A stretch of DNA of 14,781 nt. It comes from a bacterium (GTDB lineage: Bacteria; Bdellovibrionota_C; UBA2361; OMII01). The translations under genes were made by a program, and so were the position numbers. Location: NCBI GenBank assembly GCA_017853915.1, contig JAFMIS010000017.1, forward strand, positions 1-14,781, written 5' to 3'. Below, piece after piece: positions 7,808 to 14,210 of the stretch. The notes under the pieces were generated by a model. That model was not told where the DNA came from, did no database searches, and saw only the letters and a program-made list of their open reading frames with translations. Positions within the stretch are counted from its first letter, which is position 1; every line of letters starts with the position of its first letter.

Positions 7808-7843
7808 GGAGACTCGTTGTAGGGAAGTATCGAGGTTAGAGTT

Positions 7844-8212
7844 ATGGCTAAGAAGACAACTAAGCAAGCTGAAAAGAGTGAGGTGGCGTCAGCTACCCTC
7901 CGAAGCATTCGTATGTCGCCACGCAAGGCTCGGTTGGTGATAGACCTGATCCGTGGGAAGCAGGTTGAGCCAGCGCTCGCGATCCTGAAGTTTTCGCCGA
8001 AGAAGGGCGCGAAGGTAGCATTGAAGCTCCTGCAGTCCGCGGTAGCGAATGCTCGAGAGCATGCGCGCGCGGATGTTGATCGCCTTTGGGTTACGAAGGG
8101 CTGGGTAGATGAGGGGCAGACGCTGAAGCGTTATATGCCGGCCGCGCACGGTCGTGCCACCCCAATTCGCAAGCGCTCGTCGCACATGACTATCGTTCTC
8201 GGTGAGAAGTAA
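7844..8212 (+). CDS. rplV: 50S ribosomal protein L22
   Basis: L22 spans the large subunit, and its beta-hairpin forms part of the tunnel constriction, the macrolide region. The core begins at about residue 18, with RMSPRKARLVIDLIRGK at 23-39. The extended hairpin spans roughly 88-112, including KRYMPAAHGRATPIRKR. An N-terminal tail of about eleven residues, MAKKTTKQAEK, precedes the core. The 36-nt spacer holds a copy of a ribosome-binding motif (GTAGGGAAGTAT, 7819-7830) that is not used here. The functional one is probably GAGGT at 7832-7836. Confidence 0.97.
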   Translation: MAKKTTKQAEKSEVASATLRSIRMSPRKARLVIDLIRGKQVEPALAILKFSPKKGAKVALKLLQSAVANAREHARADVDRLWVTKGWVDEGQTLKRYMPAAHGRATPIRKRSSHMTIVLGEK

Positions 8213-8235
8213 GATTTTAGGAAGGGAGTTCTGAT

Positions 8236-8898
8236 ATGGGACAAAAAGTTAGCCCACGCGGTTTGCGAGTAGGAATCATTGAGAGCTGGCAGTCAAAGTG
8301 GTTTGCTAGTCGCGAGTTCGCTCGATTCATCGGCGAGGATGTCAAGATTCGCAAGTTCGTAAAGGCCAAGCTTCAGGCTGCTGGTATCGCTAAGGTAGAG
8401 ATTGAGCGAGCTGCGGCACGGGTGAAGATTAACATCTATACCGCGAAGCCCGGTTTGGTAATCGGAAAGAAGGGCAAGGACATCGAGGACCTTCGTAAGG
8501 AGCTCAAGAATCTCGTTCAGCGTGATGTCAATTTGAGCATCATCGAGGCCCGTAAGGCTGACATGGACGCGCAGCTCGTAGCCGAGGGCATCGCTTTTCA
8601 GCTTGAGCGTCGCGTTAACTTTCGTCGCGCCATGAAAGAGGCTGTAGGTCGTGCTCAGCGAGTTGGAGCTGAGGGTATCAAGATTCGCGTATCGGGTCGT
8701 TTGAACGGAGCGGAAATCGCTCGAACCGAGGCGACAAGAGAGGGGCGAGTTCCTCTCCACACCTTACGCGCTGAGATTGACTACGGTTTCGCTGAGGCAC
8801 AAACAACCTACGGCGTGATCGGTGTGAAGGTTTGGGTCTTCAAGGGTGAGAAGTTTGCTCCAGGTGAGGAGGCAGCCGCTGAAGCAATTCAGATGTAG
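8236..8898 (+). CDS. rpsC: 30S ribosomal protein S3
   Basis: S3 forms part of the mRNA entry channel and of the ribosome's mRNA helicase. The 220-residue product begins MGQKVSPRGLRVGI. It has a type II KH domain with the IGKKGKDI loop at 76-83. The C-terminal domain follows, with FRRAMKEA at 129-136; R130, R131 and K134 match the entry-channel basic residues of E. coli S3. The YGVIGVKVWVFKGE block closes the conserved region at 192-205. The ribosome-binding site GAAGGGAG lies before ATG 8236. After the gene comes an unusually long spacer (54 nt) with a hairpin. Confidence 0.98.
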   Translation: MGQKVSPRGLRVGIIESWQSKWFASREFARFIGEDVKIRKFVKAKLQAAGIAKVEIERAAARVKINIYTAKPGLVIGKKGKDIEDLRKELKNLVQRDVNLSIIEARKADMDAQLVAEGIAFQLERRVNFRRAMKEAVGRAQRVGAEGIKIRVSGRLNGAEIARTEATREGRVPLHTLRAEIDYGFAEAQTTYGVIGVKVWVFKGEKFAPGEEAAAEAIQM

Positions 8899-8906
8899 TC
8901 TTGACG

Positions 8907-8922
8907 CAGACCAATGGGTCTG
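8907..8922 (+). other. Hairpin between rpsC and rplP
   Basis: CAGACC (8907-8912) pairs perfectly with GGTCTG (8917-8922) around AATG. No T run follows, so this is not a standard terminator. It sits in a 54-nt spacer, where most spacers in this unit are 11-40 nt. It may protect or process the mRNA, or modulate rplP; the role is unknown. Confidence 0.5.
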
Positions 8923-8952
8923 ACGGAAGCAGGAGTTTGTTCGGAGTAGTGT

Positions 8953-9378
8953 ATGTTACAGCCAAAGAAGCCACGTTATCGCAAGCAGATGAAGTTATAT
9001 CGTCACCTTAAGATCAAGGAGACCCGTGGGTGTACCTTGGAGTTCGGTGAGTTTGGTCTTCGCGCGATGGAAGCGGGGTGGGTAACCAACCGCCAGATCG
9101 AGGCTGCTCGACAGACCATGGTTCGTCACCTTAAGCGTGGTGGAAAGGTATGGATCAAGGTGTACCCAGACAAGCCACTTACCAAGAAGCCTGCTGAAGT
9201 GCGAATGGGTAAGGGTAAGGGTTCAGTAGAGTTGTGGGTTGCTGAAGTCAAGCAGGGTCGTCTCATGTACGAAATTACGGGTGTTACAGAGCCTATAGCT
9301 CGTGAGGCGCTTGAGTTGGCAGCCGCAAAGTTGCCGATTAAGACCAAAATAGTGATTCGTAGCAGTAGCTTGATTTAG
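8953..9378 (+). CDS. rplP: 50S ribosomal protein L16
   Basis: L16 helps shape the A-site tRNA binding region of the 50S subunit. The 141-residue product has MLQPKKPRYRK at the start, FGEFGLRAME at 31-40, RQIEAARQTM, KVWIKVYPDKP at 65-75, VRMGKGKG at 83-90 and AAAKLPIK at 123-130. Arg84 corresponds to Arg81, hydroxylated in E. coli L16. Residues 12-25 (QMKLYRHLKIKETR) lack the glycine-containing GR..G pattern common in the family and are unusual. CGGAG at 8942-8946 is the ribosome-binding site. Hairpins lie in both flanking spacers. Confidence 0.97.
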   Translation: MLQPKKPRYRKQMKLYRHLKIKETRGCTLEFGEFGLRAMEAGWVTNRQIEAARQTMVRHLKRGGKVWIKVYPDKPLTKKPAEVRMGKGKGSVELWVAEVKQGRLMYEITGVTEPIAREALELAAAKLPIKTKIVIRSSSLI

Positions 9379-9380
9379 GT

Positions 9381-9414
9381 GCGAAAAGTCGGCATAGTTC
9401 GGCCTCGTTTTCGC
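9381..9414 (+). other. Stem-loop between rplP and rpmC
   Basis: GCGAAAA (9381-9387) pairs perfectly with TTTTCGC (9408-9414). Inside, GGC (9391-9393) can pair with GCC (9402-9404). The element begins three bases after the rplP stop codon and fills most of the 61-nt spacer. The T residues are in the stem rather than after it, so it is not a good terminator for + strand transcripts. It could act in mRNA stability or partial attenuation. Confidence 0.5.
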
Positions 9415-9439
9415 TGCAAAGTGAGTAGGTAGTAGGTGT

Positions 9440-9640
9440 ATGAAACGTCAGGAATTTCTTAAAGAAATCGCGGGCTTAGATAAGGGGGCTCTACAGGACA
9501 AGGCTAACAAGTTAGCCGAGGAGTTGATGCGGCTGCGTTTCAAGCAGGGCTCGAAGCAGCTTGAGAAGAGTCACCAGCTCAAGGAGACGCGTCGGGCATT
9601 GGCGCGGGTTAAGACAGCCTTAAAGAAGAAGGCCGCTTAA
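9440..9640 (+). CDS. rpmC: 50S ribosomal protein L29
   Basis: L29 is a small helical protein beside L23 at the tunnel exit. The 66-residue product is two helices with little else. It has the family pattern LRFKQGSKQLEKSHQLKETRR at 32-52 in place of the common RFQ..TGQLEN..R, then a VKTALKKKAA basic tail. ATG 9440 is preceded by AGTAGGTAGTAGG (9424-9436), a weak ribosome-binding site. Position between L16 and S17 is standard for the S10 operon. Confidence 0.96.
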   Translation: MKRQEFLKEIAGLDKGALQDKANKLAEELMRLRFKQGSKQLEKSHQLKETRRALARVKTALKKKAA

Positions 9641-9688
9641 ATAATAACGAATTTAGGGGTTTAGAAGCTCTGATTAGTAGGAAGTGTT

Positions 9689-10021
9689 ATGGCAGAGACA
9701 AAGAAAAAGGCAACCAAAGCCAGCGCCAAGGCAGCGGCGACTGATGCTGCTTCAAAGACGACAAGTTCAGAGCGCGGTCTTCGTAAGACCCAGGACGGAG
9801 TTGTAGTTAGTAGCAAGATGGACAAGACGATCGTGGTTTCGGTGGTTCGTCAGGTGCGACACGCGACCTACGGTAAGTTTGTTCGTAAGACTAAGAAGTT
9901 CTACGCGCATGATGAGTCACGACAGTGCGGTGTAGGGGATCGAGTTCGCATCGTTGAGACGCGTCCGATGAGCAAGCTTAAGAGATGGAAGCTCGAGTCC
10001 ATCATCACAAAGGCGGAGTAG
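9689..10021 (+). CDS. rpsQ: 30S ribosomal protein S17 with basic N-terminal tail
   Basis: S17 is a primary 16S rRNA binding protein of the 30S body. The conserved OB-fold part starts near residue 30 (RGLRKTQDGVVVSSKMDKTIVV) and has HATYGKFVRKTKKFYAHDE at 58-76, GVGDRVRI at 81-88 and ETRPMSKLKRWKL at 90-102. At 110 residues it is about 25 longer than typical S17. The excess is residues 1-29, rich in Lys, Ala, Thr and Ser. The only later Met in frame before the core is Met44, inside the fold, and AGGAAG before ATG 9689 supports this start, so the tail looks real. Confidence 0.96.
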   Translation: MAETKKKATKASAKAAATDAASKTTSSERGLRKTQDGVVVSSKMDKTIVVSVVRQVRHATYGKFVRKTKKFYAHDESRQCGVGDRVRIVETRPMSKLKRWKLESIITKAE

Positions 10022-10050
10022 TCTTTAGAATTTTTGGACGGTAGGGAAGT

Positions 10051-10419
10051 ATGATTCAGCTTAAGTCATTGCTCGATGTAGCGGACAATTCAGGCGCTCG
10101 CAAGGTGGTGTGCGTAAAGGTTCTCGGTGGAAGCCGTCGACGTTACGCGAGTGTAGGCGACGTAATCGTCGTCGCTGTGAAGGAGGCGACTCCTAACTCA
10201 AAGATCGCGAAAGGATCGGTTCACAAGGCGGTTGTGGTAAGAACGGCGAAGGCTGTTTCGCGTGAGGATGGCTCGTTCATTCGATTTGACGATAACAGCG
10301 CGGTTCTCATTAACGACGCTCAGGAGCCGATCGGAACTCGTATTTTCGGCCCGGTAGCGCGTGAGCTCCGCGGAAAGAAGTTTATGAAGATCGTCTCTCT
10401 GGCACCGGAAGTGCTGTAG
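10051..10419 (+). CDS. rplN: 50S ribosomal protein L14
   Basis: L14 lies on the subunit interface, forms bridges with 16S rRNA and is the contact for the silencing factor RsfS. The 122-residue product is fully typical: MIQLKSLLDVADNSGARK at 1-18, SVGDVIVVAVKEA at 35-47, and GTRIFGPVARELR at 95-107, ending KIVSLAPEVL. Its ribosome-binding site is TAGGGAAGT directly before ATG 10051, nearly the same as that of rplE. First gene of the part corresponding to the spc operon, with no terminator separating it from rpsQ. Confidence 0.98.
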   Translation: MIQLKSLLDVADNSGARKVVCVKVLGGSRRRYASVGDVIVVAVKEATPNSKIAKGSVHKAVVVRTAKAVSREDGSFIRFDDNSAVLINDAQEPIGTRIFGPVARELRGKKFMKIVSLAPEVL

Positions 10420-10435
10420 TTGGTGGAGGTGTAAG

Positions 10436-10822
10436 GTGGCTGCTAAGAAAACAGATAAGATAGATAAAGTTCCGACCGCGCTTAAGAAAGGCGATCCTGT
10501 CATGGTTATCGCTGGTGGTAATAAGCAGAAGAGGCCGATTAAGGGTCAAGTGTCCAAGATCAAGGCAATCGTGGGCGAGAAAGGCGATCGAGTCATCCTG
10601 GATGGCTTGAACCTCTTCGTTCGTCACAAGAAAGCCCAGGGGCCTGGCCAAGAGGGCGGTAAGATTCAAGTTGAGAAGTCGGTTCATATCTCGAACGTCA
10701 TGTATTACGTCGAGAAGTTGAAGAAGCCTGTACGTTTGACGAGAAGCACGTTGAAGGACGGCACGCGAGTCCGTGGGTACAAGGATCCGACCAGCAAGAA
10801 GTTTGTGCAGCTTGATGCGTAG
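10436..10822 (+). CDS. rplX: 50S ribosomal protein L24
   Basis: L24 is an assembly-initiating protein that also sits near the tunnel exit. The 128-residue product has a KOW-type segment from KKGDPVMVIAG (17-27) through IKGQVSKIKAIV, then VILDGLNLFVRHKKAQ, GGKIQVEKSVHISNVMYY and a C-terminal LKDGTRVRGYKD. It is longer than the common 100-105 residues. About ten extra residues, rich in Lys, precede the core and some follow it. The start is GTG 10436, set by GGAGGT at 10425-10430. Confidence 0.96.
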   Translation: MAAKKTDKIDKVPTALKKGDPVMVIAGGNKQKRPIKGQVSKIKAIVGEKGDRVILDGLNLFVRHKKAQGPGQEGGKIQVEKSVHISNVMYYVEKLKKPVRLTRSTLKDGTRVRGYKDPTSKKFVQLDA

Positions 10823-10840
10823 TGTGGCTTGAGGGGAAGT

Positions 10841-11380
10841 ATGAGTCGTTTAGCGGAACATTATAAGCAGAATGTTGTTCCTGCCCTGATGAAGAAGTTT
10901 AATTACTCTTCGCCGATGCAGGTTCCGAAGCTCGAAAAGATCGTTCTTAACACGGGCGTTCGGGATGCGGTTAACAATTCAAAGGCTATTCAGTTTGTTG
11001 AGTATGCGATGACAGCGATCAGCGGGCAGAAGCCGGTTGTGACTCGCGCTAAGAAGTCGATCGCTGCGTTCAAGCTTCGTGAGGGTCTCCCGATCGGAGT
11101 TATGGTGACGATGCGCAAGAAGCGCATGTTGGAGTTTCTCGACCGCCTCATCGCGGTAGCGCTTCCTCGCGTGCGCGACTTCCGCGGAGTTCCTCGAAAG
11201 GGCTTTGATGGTCGTGGAAATTACACTATGGGGATTAAGGAGCAGATCGTGTTCCCTGAGATTGAGATTGAGAAGCTCGATCAGATCCGAGGGCTCGATA
11301 TTACCTTCGTAACGTCAGCCAAGACGGATGAAGAGGGTCAAGAGTTGCTCGCATTAATGGGAATGCCGTTCCGTAAGTAG
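10841..11380 (+). CDS. rplE: 50S ribosomal protein L5
   Basis: L5 binds 5S rRNA in the central protuberance and contacts P-site tRNA. From ATG 10841 the product is 179 residues, the same length as E. coli L5. Landmarks are MQVPKLEKIVLNTGV, SGQKPVVTRAKKSIAAFKLREG, the RVRDFRGVPRKGFDGRGNY block, KEQIVFPEIE and DITFVTSAKTDEE near the end. An in-frame TTG at 10829 would add four residues, but it would overlap the GAGGGGAAG ribosome-binding site, so ATG is preferred. Only 18 nt separate it from rpsH; the rpsN gene usually found here is absent. Confidence 0.98.
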   Translation: MSRLAEHYKQNVVPALMKKFNYSSPMQVPKLEKIVLNTGVRDAVNNSKAIQFVEYAMTAISGQKPVVTRAKKSIAAFKLREGLPIGVMVTMRKKRMLEFLDRLIAVALPRVRDFRGVPRKGFDGRGNYTMGIKEQIVFPEIEIEKLDQIRGLDITFVTSAKTDEEGQELLALMGMPFRK

Positions 11381-11398
11381 TAGGCAGGGAAGAATCTT

Positions 11399-11797
11399 AT
11401 GATAAACGATCACATTTCAGACATGATCACTCGGATTCGAAACGGACAACGCGCCGGCCATAGGTCGGTGATTGTTACGGCCTCGAAGCTCAATAAGAGC
11501 GTTCTTGAGGTGTTGAAGAAGGAGGGGTTCATCGATGGCTTTGAGGCTTCGAAGGATCTCGATGGCCGTGCGGCGCTCAAGGTAAGCTTGAAGTATTTCT
11601 CAAGCGGACGCCCTGTCATCACTCGCGCTGTGCGGGTCTCTCGTCCGGGATGTCGCAAGTATTTTCAAATGGAGAAGTTGCCTCGCGTAAGCAGTGGTTT
11701 AGGCGTAGCGATTGTCTCAACGTCAAAGGGTGTTATGTCGGACCACGAGGCTCGTAAGAGTCGCGTTGGTGGCGAGGTTATCGCTCTCGTTGGATAA
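11399..11797 (+). CDS. rpsH: 30S ribosomal protein S8
   Basis: S8 binds helix 21 of 16S rRNA and in E. coli represses the spc operon at the level of rplE translation. The 132-residue product has HISDMITRIRNGQRAGH near the start (typical DPIADMLTRIRNA), SKLNKSVLEVLKKEGFI, and the C-terminal signature STSKGVMSDHEARKSRVGGEV. The final residues ALVG differ from the frequent C(Y/W)VW ending, a common variation. It directly follows rplE. AGGGAAG before ATG 11399 serves as the ribosome-binding site. Confidence 0.97.
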   Translation: MINDHISDMITRIRNGQRAGHRSVIVTASKLNKSVLEVLKKEGFIDGFEASKDLDGRAALKVSLKYFSSGRPVITRAVRVSRPGCRKYFQMEKLPRVSSGLGVAIVSTSKGVMSDHEARKSRVGGEVIALVG

Positions 11798-11813
11798 GGA
11801 ATAGAGGTATACC

Positions 11814-12350
11814 ATGTCACGTATTGGAAAATTGCCGGTCACTATCCCACAAGGGGTGAAAGCGGCGGTAGCTGGAAACACGGTCTCTGTTGAGGGGCCT
11901 AAGGGTAAGTTGTCCTACTCAATCCGACCTGGAATTAAGGTTGAGGTTGTGGATGGCAATTTCTCAGTCTCGATGACGGGCAGTGACGCTCAGGCAAAGG
12001 CGGATTACGGAACAGCTCGCGCGACCATCAACAACATGGTCAAAGGCGTGAGTGCTGGCTGGAAGAAGGTGCTTGAGTTGAACGGAGTAGGTTACACCGC
12101 CAAGACCCAGGGCAAAAATTTGGTTCTCGCCGTTGGCTTCTCGCATGAAGTAGTCATGGAGATCCCAGCAGGTATCAAGTGCACAATCAACAAGAACCAG
12201 ATTGAACTTGAGTCGAGCGATCGAGAGTTGTTGGGCACGTTCGCGGCTAAGGTTCGCGACAAGCAGCCGCCAGAGCCGTACCTTGGAAAGGGTATTAAGT
12301 ACTCTGATGAGGTAGTCCGACGTAAGGCTGGTAAGACCGGTAAGAAGTAG
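11814..12350 (+). CDS. rplF: 50S ribosomal protein L6
   Basis: L6 lies near the factor-binding site, next to the sarcin-ricin loop where EF-G and EF-Tu act. The 178-residue product begins MSRIGKLPVTIPQGVK. Two similar halves follow, with VEGPKGKLSY in the first and LNGVGYTAKTQGKNLVLAVGFSH in the second. The C-terminal PPEPYLGKGIKYSDEVVRRKAGK is the family signature. AGAGGT at 11803-11808 gives a good ribosome-binding site. Spacer to rpsH is 16 nt. Confidence 0.98.
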   Translation: MSRIGKLPVTIPQGVKAAVAGNTVSVEGPKGKLSYSIRPGIKVEVVDGNFSVSMTGSDAQAKADYGTARATINNMVKGVSAGWKKVLELNGVGYTAKTQGKNLVLAVGFSHEVVMEIPAGIKCTINKNQIELESSDRELLGTFAAKVRDKQPPEPYLGKGIKYSDEVVRRKAGKTGKK

Positions 12351-12379
12351 TTTGTAGGCGGCAGTAGGAGTAGCCACAT

Positions 12380-12787
12380 ATGGCAACGCACGGTAAAAAA
12401 TTAGCAAAAACAGCGAGAGCGAAGATCAAGCTCAAGATCCGTAAGAAGATCTCGGGGACATCTGAGAAGCCTCGATTGAGTGTTTTTCGAAGCTCGAAGC
12501 ACACATATGCGCAGCTCATCGTTGATGAGAAGCAGAAGACCCTCGTCGCTGCGTCTACGCTCGACAAAGAGGTGCAGGCTACGATCGCAAAGCTCGCTTC
12601 AGGTGAGTCGGCCGACAAGAAGAGCCTCAAGTCTGTGTTGGCGGCACGAGCAGTCGGTCTTGTGCTGGCTGAGCGCTCGAAGGCGGCGCAGATCGGTACA
12701 GTTGTTTTTGACAGAAACGGTTTCCTTTTCACCGGACGAGTAAAGGCGCTCGCTGATGGTGCTCGGGAAGGTGGGCTGAATTTTTAG
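12380..12787 (+). CDS. rplR: 50S ribosomal protein L18
   Basis: L18 binds 5S rRNA together with L5 in the central protuberance. The 135-residue product has a basic N-terminus (KLAKTARAKIKLKIRKKI), KPRLSVFRSSKHTYAQLI, a variable middle segment, and FDRNGFLFTGRVKALADGAREGGLNF at the C-terminus, which is the conserved family end. It is somewhat longer than the roughly 117-120 residues common in the family, with additions at the N-terminus and in the middle around DKKSLKSV. AGGAG at 12366-12370 precedes ATG 12380. Only 11 nt separate it from rpsE, suggesting coupled translation. Confidence 0.97.
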   Translation: MATHGKKLAKTARAKIKLKIRKKISGTSEKPRLSVFRSSKHTYAQLIVDEKQKTLVAASTLDKEVQATIAKLASGESADKKSLKSVLAARAVGLVLAERSKAAQIGTVVFDRNGFLFTGRVKALADGAREGGLNF

Positions 12788-12798
12788 TTCGGAGACGT

Positions 12799-13335
12799 AT
12801 GGCTTTTAAAGATACACTCGATAGTCGCAGAGTAACGGTTGACCAGTGCGGTGAGCTGACTGACAAGACGGTTTTTATTAACCGTGTAGCTAAAGTAGTA
12901 AAGGGCGGTCGCCGATTCAGTTTCAGTGCCCTCGTGGTTACTGGAGATGGTCGCGGACACGTTGGCTTCGGCCTCGGTAAGTCTGTTGAGGTTCCTGATG
13001 CTATCCGTAAGGCTTCGGAGCAGGCTCGCAAGCGCCTCGTGAAGATTCCTCTTAAGGGTACTTCAATCCCTCACGATGTGGTGGGCAAGTCAGGCCCCTC
13101 AACGGTTATTATGAAGCCAGGCGCGCCAGGAACTGGAGTTATCGCTGGAGCTTCAGTGCGAGCGGTGATGGATGTTTGTGGTATCAAAGATATTCGTACT
13201 AAGTGCATCGGCTCGAGCACAGCGCAGAACGTACTTCGTGCTACTCTTGCTGGTTTGCTCGGTTTAGAGGAGCCAGAGGTGGTCGCGGCGGTTCGCGGAA
13301 TTAAGCTTGAGGAGATGGGGTACCATCCTTTCTAA
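12799..13335 (+). CDS. rpsE: 30S ribosomal protein S5
   Basis: S5 borders the mRNA entry channel and contributes to decoding fidelity. The 178-residue product contains the N-terminal RNA-binding domain with VAKVVKGGRRFSFSALV at 30-46 and GDGRGHVGFGLGKSVEVPDAI at 49-69. The C-terminal domain has GTSIPHDVVGKSG and KPGAPGTGVIAGASVRAV. At 136-149 the sequence CIGSSTAQNVLRAT replaces the widespread LGS.NPIN.VRAT, an unusual change at a well conserved turn. GGAGAC before ATG 12799 is the ribosome-binding site. Confidence 0.97.
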   Translation: MAFKDTLDSRRVTVDQCGELTDKTVFINRVAKVVKGGRRFSFSALVVTGDGRGHVGFGLGKSVEVPDAIRKASEQARKRLVKIPLKGTSIPHDVVGKSGPSTVIMKPGAPGTGVIAGASVRAVMDVCGIKDIRTKCIGSSTAQNVLRATLAGLLGLEEPEVVAAVRGIKLEEMGYHPF

Positions 13336-13381
13336 GTGTAAAGGAGTGGCATAATCCACGGTATTATTCAGACGGTGTTGT

Positions 13382-13564
13382 ATGAGCAAGGTAATTGTAA
13401 AGCAGGTGCGAAGTCATATCGGACGTAATCCTACGACCGTTCGAACGCTCAAGGCGATCGGGCTTGGAGCTATTGGCAAGCAGAAGGAGCTTACGCTCAA
13501 TGACAGCGTTAAGGGAATGATTAAGCGGGTAGCGCACCTCGTTGAGGTTGCCCCAGTTAAGTAA
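13382..13564 (+). CDS. rpmD: 50S ribosomal protein L30
   Basis: L30 is a small 50S protein; some bacterial groups lack it. The 60-residue product has KQVRSHIGRNPTTVRTLKAIGL near the start and ends VAHLVEVAP, both typical. The spacing before it is unusual: the strong AAGGAG at 13341-13346 is 35 nt upstream, and no clear ribosome-binding site lies close to ATG 13382. No other in-frame start is better, because a stop codon lies in frame at 13352-13354. Confidence 0.96.
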   Translation: MSKVIVKQVRSHIGRNPTTVRTLKAIGLGAIGKQKELTLNDSVKGMIKRVAHLVEVAPVK

Positions 13565-13590
13565 CGAAAGTAGTAGGTAGTGAGGCTTAT

Positions 13591-14076
13591 ATGGCCAGCA
13601 AGAAAGTTCTAGCACTCAATAATCTCAAACCCAACGTGGGCGCTCGTAAGGCCCGTACTCGCGTCGGCCGAGGAGAGGGTTCAGGTCATGGAAAGACCTC
13701 GGGTCGTGGTGGCAAGGGGCAGACAGCTCGCTCTGGTGGCGGAGTTCGCGCCGGATTCGAGGGAGGTCAGATGCCTTTATACCGTCGTCTCCCGAAGGTT
13801 GGATTTACGTCCCGCCGCGCCGTCCGTGGCGCGAACGACTACAGCATCGTGCGGCTCTCAGTGCTTGAGCGCCTTGATAACGGAACCACGGTAGATCTTG
13901 AGAAGATTCAGACTCTCGGATACGCGAAGAAGAGCTCTCAGCGCGCTGGAGTTAAGATCCTTTGCGATGTTGAGAAGGTGACAAAGAAGCTGCACCTGAA
14001 GGTACACGCGATTTCGGCTGGCGCTCGCGCCAAGGTCGAGGCCGCTGGTGGAAGCGTGGAGCTGCTCTCGGCGTAA
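13591..14076 (+). CDS. rplO: 50S ribosomal protein L15
   Basis: L15 joins late in 50S assembly and threads a Gly/Arg-rich tail through 23S rRNA. The 161-residue product shows this tail at residues 15-60 (GARKARTRVGRGEGSGHGK, SGRGGKGQTARSGGGVRAGFEGGQ), followed by MPLYRRLPKVGF at 61-72. The globular domain ends in the usual VKVHAISAGARAKVEAAGGSVELL type sequence. The start is ATG 13591 after GTGAGG. It is the last ribosomal gene of the unit; a terminator hairpin begins 30 nt after its stop codon, before secY. Confidence 0.97.
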   Translation: MASKKVLALNNLKPNVGARKARTRVGRGEGSGHGKTSGRGGKGQTARSGGGVRAGFEGGQMPLYRRLPKVGFTSRRAVRGANDYSIVRLSVLERLDNGTTVDLEKIQTLGYAKKSSQRAGVKILCDVEKVTKKLHLKVHAISAGARAKVEAAGGSVELLSA

Positions 14077-14105
14077 ATCGCGACGAGATTTTTGTCTCAA
14101 AAAAA

Positions 14106-14129
14106 ACGGGCCCTTCGAGGCCCGTTTTT
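14106..14129 (+). terminator. Rho-independent terminator after rplO
   Basis: ACGGGCC (14106-14112) pairs perfectly with GGCCCGT (14119-14125) around a 6-nt loop, and the T run continues to 14129. A run of A residues precedes the stem, so the A and T tracts extend the pairing and the element could also act on the opposite strand. It ends the long rpsJ-to-rplO unit. Confidence 0.9.
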
Positions 14130-14210
14130 ATTGCGGTGTCATGAGGACGTGAGTCGTGACGAAAGGAGTCTCTCCGCTGGAGTTTTTCGAGGAGTGAGGT
14201 TATTTTCGCC

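Noticed and set aside
10829..10840. L5 start at TTG 10829
   Set aside because: It would overlap the GAGGGGAAG ribosome-binding site and adds MRGS, which is not seen in L5. ATG 10841 gives the normal 179 residues.
14165..14187. Mini attenuator (GGAG-CTCC versus CTCC-GGAG followed by TTTTT)
   Set aside because: The mutually exclusive arrangement looks appealing, but each stem has only four base pairs and a 3-nt loop, too unstable on its own.
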